Source: Agrobacterium tumefaciens_K
GTDB lineage: Bacteria > Pseudomonadota > Alphaproteobacteria > Rhizobiales > Rhizobiaceae
Assembly (NCBI RefSeq): GCF_031801495.1
Contig: NZ_JAOEGC010000001.1
Span: 620,001-684,000 of the forward strand
Direction of reading: 5' to 3'
DNA: 64,000 bases
Below the pieces are notes generated by a model. The model had not been told where the DNA came from and ran no database searches. It worked only from the letters and a program-made list of their open reading frames with translations. The translations under genes were made by a program, and so were the position numbers. Shown in pieces: positions 16,012 to 24,724 of the stretch; position 1 is the first letter of the stretch; each line of letters starts with the position of its first letter.

Positions 16012-16125
16012 GGCATGATCCGGAAATCTGGATGGAGACAGTCATGCCTCGCGGAGCACACCTGTTGCATGGTGTTATCCCATCATTGGCGAGTTTGGTT
16101 AATGCCGGGTAAAAGGGCCAGGCAA

Positions 16126-17229
16126 TCAGCGCCGGCGATCTTCGGCCAGAATTTCGAGGGCGATCTTGTCGAGCGGCACGATCTTGTCGACGCCGCCGTG
16201 GGCGATCGCTTCTTTTGGCATGCCGAAGACAACGGACGATGCCTCGTCCTGCGCAACGGTAAATGCGCCCGCCTGATGCATTTCCAGCATGCCCCGCGCG
16301 CCGTCATCACCCATGCCCGTCATGATGATGCCCATGGCGTTGCCGCCTGCGGCACGGGCTGCCGAGCGAAACAGCACATCGACGGACGGTCGGTGCCGCG
16401 ACACCAGAGGGCCGGTGCGGACGGAAACGTGATAACGAGCGCCCTGCCGCTCCAGAAGCATATGCCTGTCGCCGGGCGCTATCAGCACGTGGCCACGCAA
16501 CACTGGATCGCCGTCTTCCGCTTCCTTGACTTCGACATCACAGAGGCTGTTAAGGCGTTTTGCGAAAGCAGCGGTAAATCGTTCCGGCATGTGCTGGACG
16601 ATGACGATACCGGGGGAGTTTGCCGGTAGTCTCACCAGCATTTCGCGCAGTGCTTCAGTGCCTCCGGTTGAGGCGCCTACACAGATCACCATTTCGGTGG
16701 TGCGCGCCATGGCCTTGCCGGAGGGGGGCGGCAATACCGCATCGGCAGTCAGTTTCGCCTGCGGACCGCTTGCGGCAGCCGAACGAATTATCGGCCGGGC
16801 ATTGCCGACGCGGGCATGGGCAGCACTTTTGACAACTTCGCAGATACGCGCCGCCTGCTCCGCCAAATGATCGGCAGCCGCAATCTTTGGTTTCAGGATG
16901 ATGTCGACGGCTCCCGCCTCCAGTGCCTGAAGCAATGTTTCCGATCCGGCTTCCGTGAGTGAAGAGCACATGACCACGGGGATCGGTTTTTGCGACATGA
17001 TCTTGCGCAGGAAGGTAATGCCGTCCATGCGTGGCATCTCCACGTCAAGTGTAATGACGTCAGGGATTTCTTCCTGAATGCGTTTGGCGGCGACAAAGGG
17101 ATCGGATGCGGCTCCGATCACTTCAATCCTCGGGTCACTCTCCAGAACCTGCGTCAAGGTCTGCCGGACGCTGGCGGAATCGTCGACAATGAGAACGCGG
17201 ATCTTTTTCGACATGGCTCCTGCCGTCAT
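16126..17229 (-). CDS. cheB: CheB, protein-glutamate methylesterase/glutaminase response regulator
   Basis: A 367-residue adaptation enzyme. The receiver domain (about 6-125) has the acidic pair VDDSASVRQTL, the phospho-acceptor Asp in VITLDVEMPRMDG and the lysine in DIILKPK. The methylesterase domain (about 175-365) has the catalytic triad motifs CVGASTGGTEAL (Ser), VIVQHMPERFT (His) and MTGMGDDGARG (Asp). It removes methyl groups from receptors, opposing CheR encoded immediately upstream. ATG 17229 overlaps the cheR stop as ATGA and is chosen; ATG 17214 five codons later is the alternative. No cheD is present in this operon. Confidence 0.95.
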   Translation of the reverse strand: MTAGAMSKKIRVLIVDDSASVRQTLTQVLESDPRIEVIGAASDPFVAAKRIQEEIPDVITLDVEMPRMDGITFLRKIMSQKPIPVVMCSSLTEAGSETLLQALEAGAVDIILKPKIAAADHLAEQAARICEVVKSAAHARVGNARPIIRSAAASGPQAKLTADAVLPPPSGKAMARTTEMVICVGASTGGTEALREMLVRLPANSPGIVIVQHMPERFTAAFAKRLNSLCDVEVKEAEDGDPVLRGHVLIAPGDRHMLLERQGARYHVSVRTGPLVSRHRPSVDVLFRSAARAAGGNAMGIIMTGMGDDGARGMLEMHQAGAFTVAQDEASSVVFGMPKEAIAHGGVDKIVPLDKIALEILAEDRRR

Positions 17230-18095
17230 TGCTTTTTGAAGACGGTATTGGCGACCTGATGTAACGGGAGGTCGATACCGGTTATTGTTTCGGAATGGCC
17301 GATGAAGAGGTAGCCGCCCGGCGCCAGACGCTTGCACAGTTCGGTCAGAACGTGCGTCTGTGTCTTTTTGTCGAAATAGATCAGGACGTTACGGCAGAAC
17401 AGAAGATGCACGGCGTCGCCAATCTGGTACGTCTTGTCCATCAGGTTCATGCGCGCAAAACCGACTTTCGAACGCAGGCTCGGTACGATGCGCACGTCCC
17501 GGCGTTTGCGTTCAACCGGCTGCATGACATATTTCCGCATCATCTCGGCCGGAACCGGATCGAGAAGTTCACGCGGATAAATTCCGCTGTGGGCCTTCCT
17601 GAGCACGTCCGTCGATAGATCTGTAGCGAGAATGCTGAAATTGTTGATGACCTGTTTTTCCACAGCCTCGGCCAAGACCATCGCCATGGTATAGGGTTCC
17701 GCACCGGTCGAGCAGGCGGAACTCCAGGCCCGGATGCGTGTGTGGCCTTCAGCGGCGAGCGTGGGAAGCGCGAACTTCTCCATGTAGTCGAAATGGTTCG
17801 GCTCGCGGAAGAAATCCGTTTTGTTGGTCGTCACCACGTCGATCAGGTAGATCGCCTCTTCTTCCAGACCATCTTCCCGAAACAGGAAGTTGCAATATTG
17901 CCCAAAGGTGGCGTGACCGGTGGCGCGCAGCCGTTTGCGCAGTCGCCCTTCCAGCATGGTACGCTTCGTGTCCGGCATCTTGATGCCGCTGTAATTGTAG
18001 ATGTATTCCGAGAGCAGCCGGAAATCCCGCTGGCTCAGGCCGTCGTGAGACGAGGCAGAGGCGATGGAGGCGTTCACGGCAGCGGCACCCCTCAT
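17226..18095 (-). CDS. cheR: CheR, chemoreceptor glutamate methyltransferase
   Basis: A 289-residue SAM-dependent enzyme methylating receptor glutamates. The N-terminal CheR_N domain (about 15-75) contains LSEYIYNYSGIKMPDTKRTMLEGRL in two pieces, with the Arg-rich KRLRATG loop; the catalytic domain has the SAM motif IRAWSSACSTGAEPYTMAM, the downstream LFCRNVLIYFD, and the C-terminal GGYLFIGHSE. No TPR or pentapeptide-tether extension is seen. Start and stop are both in ATGA overlaps, with cheW upstream and cheB downstream. Confidence 0.96.
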   Translation of the reverse strand: MRGAAAVNASIASASSHDGLSQRDFRLLSEYIYNYSGIKMPDTKRTMLEGRLRKRLRATGHATFGQYCNFLFREDGLEEEAIYLIDVVTTNKTDFFREPNHFDYMEKFALPTLAAEGHTRIRAWSSACSTGAEPYTMAMVLAEAVEKQVINNFSILATDLSTDVLRKAHSGIYPRELLDPVPAEMMRKYVMQPVERKRRDVRIVPSLRSKVGFARMNLMDKTYQIGDAVHLLFCRNVLIYFDKKTQTHVLTELCKRLAPGGYLFIGHSETITGIDLPLHQVANTVFKKQ

Positions 18096-18586
18096 GCCGC
18101 CTGAACCGGCTTGCCACCCTGCCGGGCGAGAGCGTTTTCTTCATTCGAAAACAGCTTGGCGAGGTCGATGATGACGACAAAATCACCCTCGCGGCGAACG
18201 ACGCCCGCGATGTAGTCGGAATTCCAGTGGACGCCGATATCAGGAGCCGTTTCCATCTGATCCTGACGGAACGGCGTCACCTCGAAAACCTTGTCGGCAA
18301 CCAAGCCGACAGCAAGTGTGCGAGACGGGAAGGGAATGTCCAGCACCAGCACGCGGGTGTGCGGTGTCCGCACGCCGCGGCTCATGCCGAGCCGCAGCCG
18401 CAGGTCGATGATGGGCACGCCCTGCCCACGCACGTCCCTCAGGCCCAGCAGATATTCAGGGCTATGGGGAATTTTGAAGGTGTCCTCATAGTCGAGGATT
18501 TCGCGCACGACTGTAACGGGAACCGCGAAAACCTCCTCACCGAGGCTGAATGTTACGAACTGGCCTTCTGGAGACGTGCTGGCCAT
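18092..18586 (-). CDS. cheW: CheW adaptor protein (first of two)
   Basis: A 164-residue scaffold linking receptor and CheA. The single CheW domain includes FVTFSLGEEVFAVPVTVVREIL, the conserved GLRDVRGQGVPIIDLRLRLGM loop and VGLVADKVFEV. ATG 18586 is preferred over the TTG at 18592, which would form a TTGA overlap with the end of the receptor gene. It lies between the receptor and cheR genes. A second CheW-domain gene lies just upstream of the receptor gene. Confidence 0.93.
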   Translation of the reverse strand: MASTSPEGQFVTFSLGEEVFAVPVTVVREILDYEDTFKIPHSPEYLLGLRDVRGQGVPIIDLRLRLGMSRGVRTPHTRVLVLDIPFPSRTLAVGLVADKVFEVTPFRQDQMETAPDIGVHWNSDYIAGVVRREGDFVVIIDLAKLFSNEENALARQGGKPVQAA

Positions 18587-18588
18587 GG

Positions 18589-20409
18589 TCAAGCGCTCTC
18601 GCGGAAATCCGCATCGTCAGCGTCGGGGCCACCCATGGACATGTCCAGTGCGAAGCCCTTGGCGCGCGCCTGCTGGCCCGAGATCGAATTGTCCGTATAC
18701 GCGTGGCGAGCAGGTTGAGCTTTTGCCGCCGCGCGCACCGGCGCCGCAGGTTTTGCAACAGGGCGACGGACAGCCTGAGCCGGGCGGGCAGAGGAACCTG
18801 CGCTGTCGACCTTGAAGAAGGCGATGCTGCTCTGCAACTCTTCGGCCTGCGCTGCCAGTTCTTCCGACGTCGCCGACATTTCTTCCGACGCGCCGGAGTT
18901 CTGCTGTGTCACCTTGTCGAGCTGCTGGATCGCCTCGTTGATCTGTGCGGCACCGATATCCTGCTCGCGGCATGCGGCGGAGATCTCAGCGACCAGTTCG
19001 GCAGTCTTGCGGATATCCGGAACCAGACGGTTCAGCATATCTCCCGCATCTGTCGCGACCTTGACCGTCTCGCCGGAAAGCGAGCTGATCTCGGCTGCTG
19101 CGGCCTGGCTGCGCTCTGCGAGCTTGCGCACTTCCGACGCAACGACGGCGAAGCCCTTGCCGTGTTCACCTGCACGGGCTGCCTCGACAGCGGCGTTCAG
19201 AGCCAGAAGGTCGGTCTGACGGGCAATTTCCTGCACGATCGAAATCTTCTCTGCGATGGTACGCATCGCGACCACGGCGCGGTTGACGGCTTCGCCGCTG
19301 GCTTCGGCGTCCTTCGACGACTGGCGAGCGATTTTTTCCGTCTGTGCGGCGTTATCGGCGTTCTGTTTGATGTTGGCAGCCATCTCTTCCATCGAGGCCG
19401 AGGCTTCTTCGGCAGACGATGCCTGTTCGGTCGCGCCTTGGCTCAGCTGTTCGGAGCTGGCCGACAGTTCCTGGCTACCGGAGGAAACGTTGTCAGAGGC
19501 GGAAAGGGCATCGGCAACGATACCACGCAGACGTTCCACCATCCGCTCGAGAGCGAGGCCCAGCGTATCCCGTTCGGAAAGCGGCTTTGGCATGACCGTC
19601 AGGTCACCATCGGCGATGCGGTCAGCGATGCTTGCCGTATCACGGAGGTTGCCGGTCATGGCGTTGATACGGTTCACGAGATCCTTGATCTCGTCGTTCG
19701 TCTTGATCTCGACGTTCTGGTTCAGGTCGCCGACAGAGACGGCTTCAGCAACCGTCATGATCTTGCGCAGGCCGCTGCTTATACCGAGGGCGATCCACAG
19801 TGCTGTTGCCGCCGCAATGAGTACTGCAAGCGCCGATGCACCGATAAGAAGGGTCCGGGTCTGCTCGTAGTCATCGTTTGCTGCCTGCTTCGCCAATTCG
19901 AGACGATCGCGGTTCATCTTTACGCCTTCATCCAGTTTCTGGGTCATGGCGTTCGCTGCTACGCGGCCATCGCCCGACGAGAACGATGCTGCAAGCGACG
20001 CGTTGCCCTGCGCGACCAGTTCACGAACGTGATCGTCGCTGGCTTCGAAAGCCTTGGTGATTGTCTGAAGGTCTGTCCAGTAAGCGCGTGTTTCTGCGCT
20101 GGCGCTTGCCGCCATATCGGCGAGCATCGCGTTGATCTGATTGCGGCTCTCGTCTCCGGCTACCTTGTGGCGCTGGGTTTCTTCGGTGGACGTGGAAAGA
20201 ATGACGTTCTTCTGCGAGCGGACCGTTGCCAGTGCCAGCGCATTCATCTGATGCACCTTGTCGAGACGGACGACCGTTCCTTCGACAACCTCGTCCATTG
20301 CATTCTTGGCAATGCCGAGACTGTAGATGCCATAGCCGGCCGTTCCGGCGAGCATCAATATCAGGAAGCCAAAGGCAGCTGCCAGCTTCATCTTGATCGT
20401 AAATCGCAT
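18589..20409 (-). CDS. Transmembrane methyl-accepting chemotaxis protein
   Basis: A 606-residue receptor. TM1 is about residues 8-30 (LAAAFGFLILMLAGTAGYGIY); a helical 4HB-type periplasmic domain follows; TM2 is about 185-208 (LIGASALAVLIAAATALWIAL); HAMP is about 210-262, then the signalling domain with the canonical tip EIARQTDLLALNAAVEAARAGE and GKGFAVVASEVRKLAERS (consecutive parts). Methylation-helix Gln/Glu pairs are present on both arms. The C-terminal tail is Ala/Pro/Lys-rich and lacks a NWETF-type tether. AGGAG precedes ATG 20409. It is the only full receptor in this operon and is flanked by the two cheW genes. Confidence 0.95.
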   Translation of the reverse strand: MRFTIKMKLAAAFGFLILMLAGTAGYGIYSLGIAKNAMDEVVEGTVVRLDKVHQMNALALATVRSQKNVILSTSTEETQRHKVAGDESRNQINAMLADMAASASAETRAYWTDLQTITKAFEASDDHVRELVAQGNASLAASFSSGDGRVAANAMTQKLDEGVKMNRDRLELAKQAANDDYEQTRTLLIGASALAVLIAAATALWIALGISSGLRKIMTVAEAVSVGDLNQNVEIKTNDEIKDLVNRINAMTGNLRDTASIADRIADGDLTVMPKPLSERDTLGLALERMVERLRGIVADALSASDNVSSGSQELSASSEQLSQGATEQASSAEEASASMEEMAANIKQNADNAAQTEKIARQSSKDAEASGEAVNRAVVAMRTIAEKISIVQEIARQTDLLALNAAVEAARAGEHGKGFAVVASEVRKLAERSQAAAAEISSLSGETVKVATDAGDMLNRLVPDIRKTAELVAEISAACREQDIGAAQINEAIQQLDKVTQQNSGASEEMSATSEELAAQAEELQSSIAFFKVDSAGSSARPAQAVRRPVAKPAAPVRAAAKAQPARHAYTDNSISGQQARAKGFALDMSMGGPDADDADFRESA

Positions 20410-20410
20410 A

Positions 20411-20956
20411 TCAATGCTCCTTGGAAAGTTCGATGACGTTGCCGCGTACGCTGCTCGCGCCCGGTCCCGCGTCGCGGTGTGTTTTGAAAATTGCCGTCAG
20501 ATTGGGAAGAATGACGAATTCACTGCCGCGCTTGATGAGGCAGTGGATGTAATCCGCGCGCCATCGCATCCCCACGCTGGGTGGCGGTTCGCTCGCGGCC
20601 CTGTTGAATGTGGTGACTTCGTTCACCTTGTCTGTTCGGATGCCGACAAGTGTCGTTTCGTCATCAAGCAGCAATTCCACAACGACGATACGGCTGTCGA
20701 TGGTGCGTTCCGTGGCTTCCATACCAAACGCGAGACGGATATCCGCAAGCGGGATTACCTTGCCGCGAAAGTTGATGACGCTCGCCACGAAGGGCTTTGC
20801 TCCAGGAACTGCTGTTTCCGGCAGAAGGTCCAGGATTTCCTGCACTTTCACGGCTTCGATTGCGAAGGTTTCGCCGGCGATATTGAAGGTCAGAACCTCG
20901 ACCTCGCTGAAATCGCCCCAGAATTCATCGGTTGTTCTCAAAAGAGGCTGGTTCAT
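20411..20956 (-). CDS. CheW-domain protein (second CheW)
   Basis: A 181-residue adaptor with one CheW domain: VLTFNIAGETFAIEAVKVQEIL, ASVINFRGKVIPLADIRLAFGM (in two parts) and VGIRTDKVNEV. Compared with the other CheW of the operon it has about 15 extra N-terminal residues and a longer basic tail. Two CheW proteins around one receptor gene may build mixed CheA-CheW rings (family knowledge, not shown here). Its start overlaps the cheA stop (ATGA) and its stop is one base before the receptor gene start. Confidence 0.92.
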   Translation of the reverse strand: MNQPLLRTTDEFWGDFSEVEVLTFNIAGETFAIEAVKVQEILDLLPETAVPGAKPFVASVINFRGKVIPLADIRLAFGMEATERTIDSRIVVVELLLDDETTLVGIRTDKVNEVTTFNRAASEPPPSVGMRWRADYIHCLIKRGSEFVILPNLTAIFKTHRDAGPGASSVRGNVIELSKEH

Positions 20957-22920
20957 CCCGCCGCCCGCAATTGCGCCTCCTGGTGCTGCCCCGCTGCCAC
21001 GAGGTGGGCGACATCGAGGATAAGTGCGACATTGCCATCACCGAGGATGGTTGCACCCGAGAAGGTCGCGACGTCATGGTGCAGTTTGGACATGGCCTTG
21101 ATGACCGTCTGGTGATCGCCGATGATCTGGTCTACGACGAGCCCGACACGTTCGGAGCCCGTGGAAACCACCACGACTTTCTGGAATTCTCCCGGCGCCG
21201 TTCCAGTATTGAACAGTTCGCGCAGGCGAATGAACGGAACGAGACTTTCGCGCAGCGAAATGAAGGAGCGACCGCGTGAACGGATATCGTCGTCTGGCGA
21301 GAGTTCCAGGCATTCTTCCACCGCTGGCAGCGGAATGACGTAGCAACCGTTGCCCACACGCACCAGCAGGCCGTCGATGATCGCGAGCGTCAACGGGATC
21401 GACAGCGAAATTTCCGAGCCGGCGCCCGGCGTGCTGACGATGTTGATCGAACCGCGCAGCGCTTCGACGCTTTTTTTCACAACGTCCATGCCGACACCGC
21501 GGCCGGAGAGATTTGTGACCTCGGCAGCCGTTGAGAATCCGGGCTGGAAGATCATCTGTAGGAGTTCCTGATCGGTGACCTGCGCATTGGCGGCCAGAAG
21601 GCCGGAAGCCTCCGCCTTGGCCCGCACGCGTTGCCGGTCGATGCCCCTGCCATCGTCCCGGATCGTGATGGTAACGTCGCCGCCGGACTGGCGGGCAACA
21701 AGGGTAATGCGACCCGTGGCCGATTTGCCTGCAGCGATGCGCTCATCGCTTTTCTCCAGCCCGTGGTCGCAGGAGTTGCGGACGAGGTGCACGAGGGGAT
21801 CGGCGAGGCGTTCGATGACGGCCTTGTCGACCTCGGTGCTTTCGCCTTCCGTCTCAAGCTCGATCAGCTTGCCCGTCTCCCGCGCCAGATCGTGAATCAG
21901 TCGGCGGAAGCGACCGAAAAGCTGGGATATGGGCACCATGCGAAGCACCATCATGGTGTCACGCAATTCGCCTGAGAGCCGTTCGACATCCTCGGAAACA
22001 GAGCGCAACAGGATATCGGCGCTGCCGCCGGCCAGCTGTGAGAGCCGCGACTGGGCGATGACGAGTTCGCCAACCCGGTCCATCAACTCATCCAGACGCT
22101 CTGCCGGCACACGAACGTTTTCAGCCGTCTTGCCGTTTTTGGGATCAGCCGTTGCCTTCTTGATTTCCGGTAGGACCTCCGCAACGACTGGAGCTTCTTC
22201 AACCTGCGCCGTGATCTCACGGATATCGATCTCCATATCGTCCATGACGAATATGAACACGTCATCGATTGCCGACTGAGGCTGTCCGGTCGTCAAACGG
22301 ACCGTCCAGCCAAGATGTAGATCACTTGGGTTGAGGGTATCGAGCGCCGGTACTGTCGAGGTATCTGCGACGATCTCGCAGTCGCCGAGTTCCTCCAGCT
22401 CATCCAGGAGACCGAGCGGGTTTGTTCCGTTCGCCATCGCGTTGGCAGGCAAGCGGAACCGGATTTCCCACGTGGTGGTTTTCGGCTTTGCCGTTTCCGG
22501 TGTCGCGGTCTGGACGGGAACATGTGTGATGACGCCGCTTCTGTTGCCGTTGCCGACGGCGGCATGCAGCCTCGCAAGCAGCCGCTCACCGCCGTCACCC
22601 GGAACACCGTGCGGGTTCTCAACCAGCGCCTGCATGTGATCCTGCGCTTCAAGCACTGCCGCTACGAGTTCGCTGGTGGCGGGGACTTCGCCCTTGCGCA
22701 CCCGGTCGAAGGCGGTTTCGCAATGATGGGTGAAGGCGGCAAGAGCCTCGAACCCGAACATCGCTCCGGACCCCTTCAGAGTGTGCAGTCCGCGAAAAAC
22801 AGCATCGATCTGATCCTGATCGGTCAAATCATGCAAGAGGTCGAGCAGTCCACCCTCGATCTGCTCGAAGAGCTCCGCCGCTTCCGTCCTGAAAACCTGA
22901 ATAGGGTCCAGCGTGGTCAT
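20953..22920 (-). CDS. cheA: CheA, chemotaxis histidine kinase
   Basis: A 655-residue kinase. P1/HPt is about residues 1-110, with phospho-acceptor His46 in GLHTLKGSGAMFGFEAL; a variable linker with a second ferredoxin-like segment follows; the dimerisation domain is about 275-340 (VPAERLDELMDRVGELVIAQS); the HATPase domain contains the N box HLVRNSCDHGLE, DDGRGID and GRGVGMDVVKKSVEALRG; the C-terminal CheW-like P5 domain begins near 520. It phosphorylates CheY and CheB. Both ends are in ATGA overlaps, with cheY upstream and the second cheW downstream. A classical CheY-binding P2 is not obvious. Confidence 0.96.
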   Translation of the reverse strand: MTTLDPIQVFRTEAAELFEQIEGGLLDLLHDLTDQDQIDAVFRGLHTLKGSGAMFGFEALAAFTHHCETAFDRVRKGEVPATSELVAAVLEAQDHMQALVENPHGVPGDGGERLLARLHAAVGNGNRSGVITHVPVQTATPETAKPKTTTWEIRFRLPANAMANGTNPLGLLDELEELGDCEIVADTSTVPALDTLNPSDLHLGWTVRLTTGQPQSAIDDVFIFVMDDMEIDIREITAQVEEAPVVAEVLPEIKKATADPKNGKTAENVRVPAERLDELMDRVGELVIAQSRLSQLAGGSADILLRSVSEDVERLSGELRDTMMVLRMVPISQLFGRFRRLIHDLARETGKLIELETEGESTEVDKAVIERLADPLVHLVRNSCDHGLEKSDERIAAGKSATGRITLVARQSGGDVTITIRDDGRGIDRQRVRAKAEASGLLAANAQVTDQELLQMIFQPGFSTAAEVTNLSGRGVGMDVVKKSVEALRGSINIVSTPGAGSEISLSIPLTLAIIDGLLVRVGNGCYVIPLPAVEECLELSPDDDIRSRGRSFISLRESLVPFIRLRELFNTGTAPGEFQKVVVVSTGSERVGLVVDQIIGDHQTVIKAMSKLHHDVATFSGATILGDGNVALILDVAHLVAAGQHQEAQLRAAG

Positions 22921-23285
22921 TTTCCGAGAACCTTTTTCACGATCTTGACCAGATGTTCGGCGTCGAATGGTTTGGTGAGCCAGCCTGTCGCACCTGCCGC
23001 CTTGGCGCGGGCCTTCATGTCGGCGTCGGATTCGGTGGTGAGAAAGATGATCGGGATACCCGTATGGGCAGGCGACTGCCGAAGCGCCTCGATCATTTCC
23101 AGACCGTTCATGTTGGGCATGTTGAGGTCTGTAATGATCAGGTCGAAATTCGCCGACTTCGCTTTGCCCAGACCATCCTGGCCGTCCACCGCCTCGGTGA
23201 TCTGATAGCCCGCGCCTGTGAGGGCGATCTTGGTCGTCATACGGATGCTGGCTGAATCGTCGACAGTGAGAATATGTGCGCTCAT
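22917..23285 (-). CDS. cheY: CheY-type single-domain response regulator
   Basis: A 122-residue receiver: acidic pair Asp9-Asp10 (ILTVDDSASIRM), phospho-acceptor Asp53 (LIITDLNMPNMNG), Thr in IIFLTTESD and Lys in WLTKPFD. In flagellar systems such a protein binds the motor switch; in alternative systems it can act as a phosphate sink or regulate other outputs. ATG 23285 lies 4 bases after the STAS stop; a longer in-frame start inside the STAS gene is rejected because residues before MSAHILTVDD are not part of a receiver fold. Confidence 0.94.
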   Translation of the reverse strand: MSAHILTVDDSASIRMTTKIALTGAGYQITEAVDGQDGLGKAKSANFDLIITDLNMPNMNGLEMIEALRQSPAHTGIPIIFLTTESDADMKARAKAAGATGWLTKPFDAEHLVKIVKKVLGK

Positions 23286-23289
23286 GATA

Positions 23290-23613
23290 TTACGTGTCCT
23301 TTCCATGCAGCCAGAACTGGCGGGAGGCGTCATCCATCCGCGACAGGAAACCGCCCCGTCGCAATGTCTGCAGAACCTGGCCGTCTGCTGGGTCTTTCAA
23401 TGTGATTGTCTTACGGTTTTGCGCCGCGAACTTGCGGGAGGCTTCCATCAGTTGCACGAAGCTCAGGTCCGCGTCGGCATCCGCCGGTATCTCGACCACC
23501 AGCGTATCGGTCTTGCCGAAGGCTTCCAGAAGCAGGCCATGTGCCGACGCAATCGAGCGGATGGAAAGCGACTGAGGCATCGTCAGCGTATTGTTCGCGA
23601 TGCTAAAGGACAT
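23290..23613 (-). CDS. STAS-domain protein (anti-sigma antagonist/MlaB-like)
   Basis: A 107-residue protein forming one STAS domain: a beta-rich N-terminus (FSIANNTLTMPQSLSIRS), TDTLVVEIPADADADLSFVQLMEASRKFA in two parts and a C-terminal LRRGGFLSR. The usual phosphorylatable serine region DSSG is replaced by ADADLSF with Ser in the expected area. STAS proteins occur in some chemosensory operons of alternative function, where they may be dephosphorylated partners or interaction modules. It overlaps the end of the HD-GYP gene by 11 bases, so it is translated from the same message. Confidence 0.8.
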   Translation of the reverse strand: MSFSIANNTLTMPQSLSIRSIASAHGLLLEAFGKTDTLVVEIPADADADLSFVQLMEASRKFAAQNRKTITLKDPADGQVLQTLRRGGFLSRMDDASRQFWLHGKDT

Positions 23614-24724
23614 TGGGGAACTCCCGAGAGGTTTGGATCGTCAGGCTGTCGTCGTCGTCCGGCGTCTCGATGCCTGGAACATCGATACCCACGAGTTCCT
23701 GCCCTCTCATCAGCTTCTCGATGACTGGCCATTGCCGTTGGAATGCCGCCACACAGGCGGGATCGAAATGGCTGCCGCTCTGCGCGATGATGTGCGCATG
23801 TGCCTCTTCGTGCGACCATGCCTTCTTGTAGGGGCGCTCGGAGCACAAGGCCTCGAAAACATCCGCAATCGCAACGATGCGGGCTTCCAGGGGGATGAGC
23901 TCTCCGGCAACGCCTTCGGGATATCCGGTGCCGTCCCATTTCTCGTGGTGTCCGCTGGCAATCGCTTCCGCGATGCGCAGAAGATCGGAGGACCCGTTCT
24001 CGAGGATTTGTACGCCAATGCCGACATGTTTCCGCATTTCGGCGATCTCGTCCGGGGTCAGACGACCGGGCTTCAGCAAAACACTGTCGGAAATTCCGAT
24101 CTTGCCGACGTCGTGCAATGGGGCCGCAAGATAGATCATGCGGCAATGCTCGTCATCGAGGCCCAGGTCCTTGGCCATCAGCATGCTGATGTGTGCCACG
24201 CGGGAAATGTGCTCACCGGTGTGGCCGTCGCGGAACTCGATCGCGCGCGCAAGACGCCATATGATTTCTTCTTCGCGGGCGGCGAGTTCACGGGTGGCTT
24301 TGCGTACCTCACCGACAAGCCTGATTGCCTGCCCGGCGAGATCACGCTGTGCACGTCGCAGATCCAGCAAATTGCGCACCCGCGCCTTCAGTTCTACGGG
24401 ATCGAAAGGCTTGTTGATGAATTCCGTGATACCGGCTTCTATCGCCTCGATGAGGACCGGTCGGCCGGTTTGGGACGTTATCATGATAACCGGCACGTGC
24501 ATGAAGTGTTCGTGCGCCTTGAGTGCCCTGACGAGCTCGATCCCATTATATTTGGGCATCGTGTAATCTGCCAGAAGCAGATCGACGGCGTTGTAGCTGC
24601 AATATTCCAGCGCCTCCGCAGGGTCGGTAAACGCTACGATTTTCCTCACGCCGGGAAGGCCCCGGATTGCGGCATCCAAGGCAACGACAATTGATTTGCT
24701 GTCATCGACCAATACGATTTGCAC
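23603..24724 (-). CDS. Response regulator with HD-GYP output domain (putative c-di-GMP phosphodiesterase)
   Basis: A 373-residue protein. The receiver is about residues 1-120 (IVLVDDSKSIVVALDAAI, phospho-Asp in DLLLADYTMPKYNG, Lys in INKPFDP); the HD-GYP domain is about 165-350, with GHTGEHISRVAHIS, the HD pair in LHDVGKIGIS, HHEKWDGTGYPEG carrying the GYP-type motif, and IADVFEALCSERPYK. All signature metal ligands appear intact, so c-di-GMP hydrolysis is likely. GTG 24724 is preceded by GAGGA. It is the first gene of the chemosensory operon and suggests that CheA signalling is linked to c-di-GMP as well as to a CheY output. Confidence 0.92.
   Translation of the reverse strand: MQIVLVDDSKSIVVALDAAIRGLPGVRKIVAFTDPAEALEYCSYNAVDLLLADYTMPKYNGIELVRALKAHEHFMHVPVIMITSQTGRPVLIEAIEAGITEFINKPFDPVELKARVRNLLDLRRAQRDLAGQAIRLVGEVRKATRELAAREEEIIWRLARAIEFRDGHTGEHISRVAHISMLMAKDLGLDDEHCRMIYLAAPLHDVGKIGISDSVLLKPGRLTPDEIAEMRKHVGIGVQILENGSSDLLRIAEAIASGHHEKWDGTGYPEGVAGELIPLEARIVAIADVFEALCSERPYKKAWSHEEAHAHIIAQSGSHFDPACVAAFQRQWPVIEKLMRGQELVGIDVPGIETPDDDDSLTIQTSREFPNVL

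Noticed and set aside
18550..20436. Very long plus-strand frame (628 codons) opposite the receptor gene
   Set aside because: It is a mirror of the high-G+C codon pattern of the receptor gene; the receptor on the minus strand has all family motifs.
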